Positions 59,290 to 64,000 of a DNA stretch of 64,000 nt are shown piece by piece. The position numbers and the translations under genes were made by a program. This DNA comes from Oscillospiraceae bacterium (lineage in GTDB: Bacteria > Bacillota > Clostridia > Oscillospirales > Ruminococcaceae), in contig JAAWRH010000001.1 of assembly GCA_022800935.1 (NCBI GenBank), positions 1 through 64,000 on the forward strand. Direction: 5' to 3'. The notes under the pieces were generated by a model that did not search any database, was not told where the DNA came from, and worked only from the letters and a program-made list of their open reading frames with translations. Each line of letters starts with the position of its first letter. Within the stretch, counting starts at the first letter, position 1.

Positions 59290-60168
59290 TTAATGTCCGG
59301 TTTGCTTGACCGATTCAATATAATAATCTAAAAGTTCATATATCCAGTCGTGAAGTACAGAAAACTGGAATCCCAGCGTTTCCGCCTTTTTGGTGTTGAT
59401 ACTGTATTCCGGTTCCCCGTTGTATGGGGCGGCATCTCCTCCCTTATCAATCATCGCCTTTGCGCCGGTTTTTCTCTCAACATAGCCGATAATTTCTTTT
59501 ATCGAAATCGTTCCCCCGGCGCTTCCGTTCACCGCCCCTTTGACATCCTTGTCCGTTAAAAAGGAAATAAATTTTCCGGCTTCGTCGGAACGGATAAAAC
59601 CCATCTGCGCTTCTAAATTATCTATATTCATGGGGATGGATTTCATGGTATGCTCAACATAAAAGAGCAGCCTTTTGGTGTAATCGTCTTTCCCGATGGC
59701 AAAGGGATAACGCACCGCAGCCCAATTTCTGCCGGCGTATTTCTGCCACAAGGCATATTCCGCCTGCCTTTTTATCTGCTCATATGGAAAGTCCTTTCTA
59801 TTGCACCAGACAAAATCACCTGACATCCCGTCAAAATCGGATTCCACCGTATTGATATGTTTCGGCTCATAAACCGATGTGCTGGACATATAGATATACT
59901 TATCACAATCCACATTGTCCATAACATACCTGATGTCGTTTGAACAGTAGGCAATTTTATCAATTACAACATCAAAATGGAGCCCTTTGAAAGCGCTTTT
60001 GATGCTTTCTTCCTTAGTCCTTTCAACCGTAATCCGCCTTACCCTGCCGCCATATCCATCATGCGCTTTCCCCCTTGTGGCAATCGTAACGTCATGGCCT
60101 TTTTCCAGAAGGTCCTCTACCGTGTATATTCCAAAAAAGCGAGTGCCGCCTAATATTAATATTTTCAT
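59290..60168 (-). CDS. NAD-dependent epimerase/dehydratase family protein
   Basis: 292 residues. The nucleotide-binding loop is LILGGTRFFGIYTVEDLL (GGTxxxG form of extended SDR proteins). MSSTSVYEP and the catalytic YEQIKRQAE (YxxxK) follow. Similar to the atypical SDR/NmrA-CSP41-like proteins that act on sugar nucleotides or RNA in plastids. The substrate is unknown. It lies 18 bp downstream of the GNAT gene. Confidence 0.88.
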   Translation of the reverse strand: MKILILGGTRFFGIYTVEDLLEKGHDVTIATRGKAHDGYGGRVRRITVERTKEESIKSAFKGLHFDVVIDKIAYCSNDIRYVMDNVDCDKYIYMSSTSVYEPKHINTVESDFDGMSGDFVWCNRKDFPYEQIKRQAEYALWQKYAGRNWAAVRYPFAIGKDDYTKRLLFYVEHTMKSIPMNIDNLEAQMGFIRSDEAGKFISFLTDKDVKGAVNGSAGGTISIKEIIGYVERKTGAKAMIDKGGDAAPYNGEPEYSINTKKAETLGFQFSVLHDWIYELLDYYIESVKQTGH

Positions 60169-60186
60169 GTTTGTTTTTACTCCTTA

Positions 60187-60816
60187 TCAGCAGCCTCTGA
60201 GTATATGCCATACATCATTTCCGGTAAAGCCGCATTTTCTATAAACCCCTTCAGGGTTCGTGACATTCTCGCACTCCCCGGAAACTGTAGCGAAATCCGC
60301 AAACCCACTCATGATTTTCAGGCCCTTGCAAACCAGAGCAGAGGCGATCCCCCTGCCCCTATATTTGGGGAGAACCTGGAGCCATTCAATGATCCCTTCC
60401 CCGGTTTCTGCATCATAATCACACAGAACAGAACCAATCAGATTCCCATTGAAAACAGCACCTATCCACAATTCCGGACAGTAAACAGGCGTTTCGGTTA
60501 AACCCTTGACATACTCCCCAGAGACGCAAATCTGGGAATGGGTATAACACCGGTTTATCATTTCCGCCAGTTCATCGGTTTGATGAGGCGGAATCGTTTC
60601 AAGGGAAATTCCCGGAGCGGTCAGTTCCGGGATGTCCGACAGAGTATGTATTAGCCTGAAATATTTTGTATCATGGCAGCGTTCAAATATTCTGCCGTCG
60701 TATTCGCTGTCATGGACAATTTTCATGTCAGGGTGAACGGATATGCTTTTCGCTTTCCAATATGGGATGGAAAGCATTTTGCACGGATTAGCCTTATAGC
60801 TTTCAATAGGAACCAT
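60187..60816 (-). CDS. GNAT-family acetyltransferase
   Basis: 209 residues from MVPIESYKANP; the frame extends further upstream without a clear ribosome-binding site. The acetyl-CoA site is WLQVLPKYRGRGIASALVCKGL and the end VYRKCGFTGNDVWHIL. The N-terminal 90 residues are an extra alpha/beta part (KILSIPYWKAKSISVHPDM-type). Substrate unknown. Confidence 0.85.
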   Translation of the reverse strand: MVPIESYKANPCKMLSIPYWKAKSISVHPDMKIVHDSEYDGRIFERCHDTKYFRLIHTLSDIPELTAPGISLETIPPHQTDELAEMINRCYTHSQICVSGEYVKGLTETPVYCPELWIGAVFNGNLIGSVLCDYDAETGEGIIEWLQVLPKYRGRGIASALVCKGLKIMSGFADFATVSGECENVTNPEGVYRKCGFTGNDVWHILRGC

Positions 60817-60857
60817 TGTTTCATAACCTTTCCTGAATACAGAGAGCATTTGGCATA

Positions 60858-61937
60858 CTATATCTGTCCAATACACTCCCGGACTTCCCCACACACAATA
60901 CGGTCATTCTCAAACACCTTGGCAAACAGGCGTTTCAGCCTTTCCTGTGTATCCCTTTGCAAAATCAATTCAGCGGACTGTCTGGTAATATTATATCCGG
61001 TCTTGGGGCCCACGCCAATCGCGTCCCATATCTTCCATCCGATGCCATGGGTTTCCTCATTGCCCTCCTTGGTATACCGCGCCTCAAAAATATCCCTCAA
61101 CCGGCTGTGTATTTCTTTGTTTGTAACAATATCGCACAGCAGGTTTTCGGCTCCGGCGAATGCTTCTCCGGCGTGCCATCTTGCTTCAATCAGCACACTG
61201 TTGATGCCGCACATCATACCGGCTGTATCCATGGCGTTTTCCGCTGTCACATGGCCAAGCGTATCCATAATCACGCCTTCAAGCGCCGTATGCTCCTTAT
61301 AGGACAGGGCCGCCGCGATACGTTCCAAGAGTTCCTTGTAAGACATACCGGGCGCAGTATTGCCAGTGATAACAATAGCGTCGCGTAGCGTGGAATACCA
61401 CTGATCGGGCAAAGCATAGAATTTTGAATCCAGGACATATACGGTATCCGCGTCACAGCCCGCCGCAAGAACCCATTCCATTTCCTTTTCTAACCGCAGC
61501 AGGGTCGGGAAACCGGAATCCAGAGAACTTTTCATCGCAGAAAGAACCTCATCCTGTGCGCTTGTGCCATCAAAGCGCAGATAGGAAAATCCTGCAAACC
61601 GCGCCAGCCCATTGACAAAGCCGTCGTCCCAGCGCCAGCCGCCGGTAAACCCCGGCAGGGAATGGGGTTCCATAGAGTCATCCCACGGATAATCGAACCC
61701 AAACGCCAGCGTGGATGCGGTCAAAAGACAGTGGTAGAAGGAAAGCTGGTGACGCTCCAGCAGACGCTCTCCACAGGGGCTGCAATGGATGCACCGGCGG
61801 CGGTTCTGGGTACACCAATAAGGCGTTTCATCCGTATATCCCCGCGCAATCACCAGCGCCGACGATAGGGCCGCTGTAAAGCTGTCAGATTCCGCATCCA
61901 CCGGAAAGGGTACCAGATGTTCTAAGATTTGTTTCAT
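60858..61937 (-). CDS. Uncharacterised protein with Cys cluster, possibly C39/BtrH-like fold
   Basis: 359 residues. The start MKQILEHLVPFPVDAESDSFTA is followed by a cysteine group, YWCTQNRRRCIHCSPCGE, that could bind zinc. LSFYHCLLTASTLAFGFDYPWDD and VLAAGCDADTVYVLDS follow; the latter looks like the His-lacking strand of papain-like/butirosin-H-like proteins that read 'GYDGxxLYxxDP'. The C-terminal 160 residues are helical. Possibly a peptidase-fold or acyl-transfer protein; not assigned. Its ATG overlaps the stop of a short upstream frame. Confidence 0.6.
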   Translation of the reverse strand: MKQILEHLVPFPVDAESDSFTAALSSALVIARGYTDETPYWCTQNRRRCIHCSPCGERLLERHQLSFYHCLLTASTLAFGFDYPWDDSMEPHSLPGFTGGWRWDDGFVNGLARFAGFSYLRFDGTSAQDEVLSAMKSSLDSGFPTLLRLEKEMEWVLAAGCDADTVYVLDSKFYALPDQWYSTLRDAIVITGNTAPGMSYKELLERIAAALSYKEHTALEGVIMDTLGHVTAENAMDTAGMMCGINSVLIEARWHAGEAFAGAENLLCDIVTNKEIHSRLRDIFEARYTKEGNEETHGIGWKIWDAIGVGPKTGYNITRQSAELILQRDTQERLKRLFAKVFENDRIVCGEVRECIGQI

Positions 61938-62068
61938 TTTGCTTTGGCCATAGCCTTTTCCTGTTTCGCGTTCGCGGAATGTGCTCCGTAAGCGTTGAAG
62001 GTGTAAAGGCTTCCTCTCCTTACTTTGTGACAGCTCTTTTCCCGTTTTGGAAGATTGAGCTCAATGTC
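61934..62068 (-). other. Short upstream frame coupled to the 359-residue gene
   Basis: A frame of 44 residues (ending SLYTFNAYGAHSANAKQEKA...) stops with a TGA that overlaps the ATG of the next gene as ATGA, as in coupled gene pairs. No ATG or GTG with a ribosome-binding site was found, so it may be a truncated gene end or a leader. Confidence 0.35.
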
Positions 62069-62093
62069 CTTATTTATATTACCACAAATAATC

Positions 62094-62109
62094 TGACAAC
62101 TGTATGTCA
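62094..62109. promoter_or_regulatory. TGACA-N6-TGTCA inverted repeat
   Basis: TGACA ACTGTA TGTCA lies about 160 bp upstream of the 359-residue gene, with TTGTCA-N17-TAAATA as a possible promoter across it. Candidate regulator site. Confidence 0.5.
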
Positions 62110-62219
62110 AGCTTTAATCCTCTTCTTTTTGTTTTTCGGCTTTTGGGGATGATTGCTCTTTTTTTGACAAATGCGATACTCTGCCACCATTCGGAAACAG
62201 AGTGGACTAAAAAGCGAAT

Positions 62220-63494
62220 TCAAATCAGCCAAACCGGGACAAACCAGTTTTTCTCATCCACAGGCAGCAGGTCCTCCGCCATACAAATGACGTTTCCGGT
62301 CCCAATCTCGGTTTTCAGGGTCTCCAATCCGCCAAAGGCTTTCGGCTTGGCAATCGGCTCCAAAACCGTGAAATTTTTGACTGCGGCACTCCCAGGGGAG
62401 GCGGCCTTTTTTATTTCCACGGGGGACAGCACGCCGTCCTGATAAATCAGCAGGTCTATCTCCTTCTGGTCCTTATCCCTGTAGTAAAAGACCGGCGGTT
62501 CCTTTCCAGCGTTCAGATAGCTCTTATAGATTTCCGAAAACACATAGCTTTCAAAAAAGGCCCCTGACATAGCGCCCCTTTCCAGCGCCTCCGGGCTTCC
62601 CCATTTCAGCAGATACGCCGCCAGTCCGGTATCCAAAAAATGCAGGAGGGGCATTTTTACAACCCGCTTCAGGACATTGTTATAATACGGCTGCACCAGT
62701 GCTGCGATATGGGAGGACACCAGGATAGACAGCCACTTTTTAGCCGTGGGCGCGGTTACGCCCGCCGCGTTCGCCAGCTCCTCATATACCACCGGCTTGG
62801 AGGTATGGGCCGCGGCGACCGTCATAAAGTTATAAAACTGCATTTCATCCGCGACCTGGGTGAGATCGCGGATATCCCGCTGTAAATACGTATCCACATA
62901 GGACCGGTAATAGATTTCCCAATCGACGTTTTCATCCGCGTACAGCTCCGGCATGGAGCCTTTGAATATCCTGCGGTAAATCTCGTTGAGGCCGCGGGGC
63001 TTTACGACGGATAAGCGGTTCATCAGCCGTTCCGCGTCGGTGGAAAAGGGTTCGCTTGGCGTTTGGCAGATTTCCGCATCCGAAAGCCCCAGCAAATTCA
63101 CGATGCCCACCCGTCCCGCAAGGCTTTCGCTCACATGTTCCATCAGCCGGAACACCTGAGAACCGGTCAGCCAGAAGTCCCCCTTCCGCTTGGAACGGTC
63201 CACCCTCATTTTGATATAGGGGAGCAGCTCGGTGGCGTACTGAATTTCATCAATCAGTACCGGCGGAGAATACCTTTGCAGGAACATAGCGGGATCGGTC
63301 TTGGCAAGATACCTTGCGTCGGGGTCGTCCAGGGTGACGTATTTGCGCTCTATGCCAGACTGCTTTTCTGTTTCCGCCAGCTTTTGCAGCAGAGTCGTCT
63401 TTCCAACCTGCCTTGGACCTGTCACCAAAAGCACCGGGAACATCTTTGAAACTCGCTCAATTGTCTCCTCAGCAGCACGCTTGATATATACCAT
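62220..63494 (-). CDS. AAA_14/DUF4143 ATPase
   Basis: 424 residues from MVYIKRAAEE (AAAGGGG upstream). Walker A is TGPRQVGKTTLLQ, Walker B PPVLIDEIQY, sensor WLTGSQVFRL; the middle has the NEIYRRIFKGSMPEL region, then a winged-helix (AGVTAPTAKKWLSILV) and the DUF4143 end with PxxYYRDKDQKEIDLLI, a PD-(D/E)XK-like motif. Such proteins are common in anaerobes; function unknown. It has its own promoter with a large palindrome. Confidence 0.9.
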   Translation of the reverse strand: MVYIKRAAEETIERVSKMFPVLLVTGPRQVGKTTLLQKLAETEKQSGIERKYVTLDDPDARYLAKTDPAMFLQRYSPPVLIDEIQYATELLPYIKMRVDRSKRKGDFWLTGSQVFRLMEHVSESLAGRVGIVNLLGLSDAEICQTPSEPFSTDAERLMNRLSVVKPRGLNEIYRRIFKGSMPELYADENVDWEIYYRSYVDTYLQRDIRDLTQVADEMQFYNFMTVAAAHTSKPVVYEELANAAGVTAPTAKKWLSILVSSHIAALVQPYYNNVLKRVVKMPLLHFLDTGLAAYLLKWGSPEALERGAMSGAFFESYVFSEIYKSYLNAGKEPPVFYYRDKDQKEIDLLIYQDGVLSPVEIKKAASPGSAAVKNFTVLEPIAKPKAFGGLETLKTEIGTGNVICMAEDLLPVDEKNWFVPVWLI

Positions 63495-63527
63495 GGCAAT
63501 TTCCCCTTTCCTAGTCAGCATATGCGC

Positions 63528-63592
63528 ACAGAACAAAATCCGTCTATGATAAATGGTAATTTTATTATAGACGGATTTTGTTCTGTTGTCAA
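63528..63592 (-). promoter_or_regulatory. Consensus promoter with 25-bp-arm palindromic operator
   Basis: Minus-strand TTGACA (63587-63592) and TATAAT (63564-63569) are perfect and 17 bp apart. An inverted repeat with 25-bp arms (63528-63552 and 63562-63586, one mismatch, 9-nt centre) covers the spacer and -10 with one arm and the early transcript with the other. Confidence 0.85.
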
Positions 63593-63624
63593 TTCAATAA
63601 GCAGGATAATCAAAATAATACATA

Positions 63625-63667
63625 GGCGTGAAAAGCAGGATTTAATCTGTCTTTCACGCCCTCTTTT
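63625..63667. terminator. Hairpin terminator
   Basis: GGCGTGAAAAGCAG / CTGTCTTTCACGCC, then CTCTTTTT. It separates the helicase gene from the AAA_14 promoter. Confidence 0.7.
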
Positions 63668-63839
63668 TCAGATATAAAAATAAAAAAGAATAAGAAAACC
63701 TTGGCAGGCGTGCCATTCTCCTGCATCTCTTTTGCCCATTACCCAAAGATATAGGTATGCGGTGTATGGCGACACGGAATTTCCACCTCAAAGCTTTCCT
63801 ATTTTTCTGTCTATGTTTATTATATCATCTCTACGCTTT
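63668..63839. other. Non-coding interval with no recognised feature
   Basis: Downstream of the helicase gene on the minus strand. I see no open frame longer than about 25 codons and no tRNA or known RNA; a GC-richer patch near 63710-63780 could hold an RNA structure, but nothing specific was identified. Confidence 0.4.
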
Positions 63840-64000
63840 TTAGTCAAATTTCTTAAAATTTGAAACCGCCACCGATGTACTCATCATCTTAACCCCATAT
63901 CGCTTAAACCGCACCTCCATGCTTTGGTTTTTATCGTCTCTGCTCAGTATGACCCCTTCCCCAAAAAACTTATGCCTTACCCGCATTCCCGCCTCCAGGC
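63840..64000 (-). CDS. C-terminus of a UvrD/PcrA-like DNA helicase (partial)
   Basis: Only the last 53 residues are visible. They read LEAGMRVRHKFFGEGVILSR and later MEVRFKRYGVKMMSTSVAVS before the stop. This is the Tudor-like end of UvrD/PcrA helicases ('G..V.H..FG.G.V', then 'F...G.K.L'), which binds RNA polymerase in PcrA. The helicase motifs lie outside the window, so the call rests on this end alone. Confidence 0.65.
   Translation of the reverse strand, partial: LEAGMRVRHKFFGEGVILSRDDKNQSMEVRFKRYGVKMMSTSVAVSNFKKFD

Noticed and set aside
63528-63586. Inverted repeat as a terminator or small transposable element
   Set aside because: The arms overlap a perfect promoter, so one arm is not transcribed; there are no flanking target duplications that I can see.
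63710-63780. Possible structural RNA (SRP RNA, tmRNA or riboswitch) near the right end
   Set aside because: No conserved core of these RNAs could be found by eye on either strand.

Overview
The window reads as a chromosome segment of an obligately anaerobic, medium-to-high GC Clostridia member, most likely the Oscillospiraceae/Ruminococcaceae side (Oscillibacter/Flavonifractor-like; inference from gene content, not a database match). Supporting signs are a T-box-controlled threonyl-tRNA synthetase, a BlaR1/BlaI pair, 2-hydroxyacyl-CoA dehydratase activase-type proteins, an [FeFe] hydrogenase with CPGGC in motif L3, RqcH/Nif3/TrmK housekeeping genes, many small lipoproteins and several Rpn-type PD-(D/E)XK nucleases.

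Layout. 1-5.7 kb: end of an Rpn-type gene, then a minus-strand array of lipoproteins (one frameshifted) and a stand-alone CHAP protein. 5.8-7.6 kb: ECF sigma factor, DUF4367-type anti-sigma factor and small secreted protein, with an AT-rich patch crossing two of the genes. 7.6-8.7 kb: an internally deleted endonuclease/exonuclease/phosphatase pseudogene and an intact Rpn nuclease. 8.7-13.1 kb: two overlapping genes that together make the large activase/dehydratase-like protein. 13.3-15.6 kb: BlaI repressor and a BlaR1-like M56 sensor carrying two degenerate M23 domains. 15.7-18.8 kb: a minimal phage cassette (DUF1492 regulator, small and large terminase) divergent from a CI/LexA-like repressor. 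18.8-27 kb: a GntR-controlled ABC-2 exporter, a two-component system and a second exporter with a lipoprotein; the response-regulator promoter and the exporter promoter share an almost identical direct-repeat box. A Phd-Doc toxin-antitoxin pair sits between two matching hairpins.

27-33 kb: MoxR ATPase, DUF58 protein, two tandem paralogous membrane proteins and a CPBP protease in one operon. 33.5-37.1 kb: a DUF368 polyprenyl-phosphate translocase, a Wzx-like flippase and an MFS transporter. 37-42 kb: a kinase-like protein, a TrmK-GNAT fusion, Nif3-like protein and RqcH. 42-46.4 kb: isoamylase-type debranching enzyme, [FeFe] hydrogenase and a small Cys-rich partner. 46.5-54.2 kb: decayed Rpn remnants, T-box and thrS, GNAT, lipoproteins, a coiled-coil protein built on 33-bp repeats, and guaB. 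54.3-64 kb: a GH43 glycosidase, a run of small accessory genes (YdeI, GNATs, M50-like, GrpB, C39-like peptidase, NAD-dependent epimerase), an AAA_14/DUF4143 ATPase under a large palindromic operator, and the C-terminus of a UvrD/PcrA-like helicase.

How the genes work together: the recurring theme is envelope sensing and transport. Four separate regulatory circuits (ECF sigma/anti-sigma, BlaRI, GntR, two-component) each sit beside, or have a matching site beside, exported or membrane proteins. No rRNA, tRNA, CRISPR array or intact insertion sequence was recognised. I found no single gene cluster that is clearly a wholly new system; the best leads are the shared response-regulator box, the degenerate-M23 sensor, the TrmK-GNAT fusion and the minimal terminase/repressor cassette.
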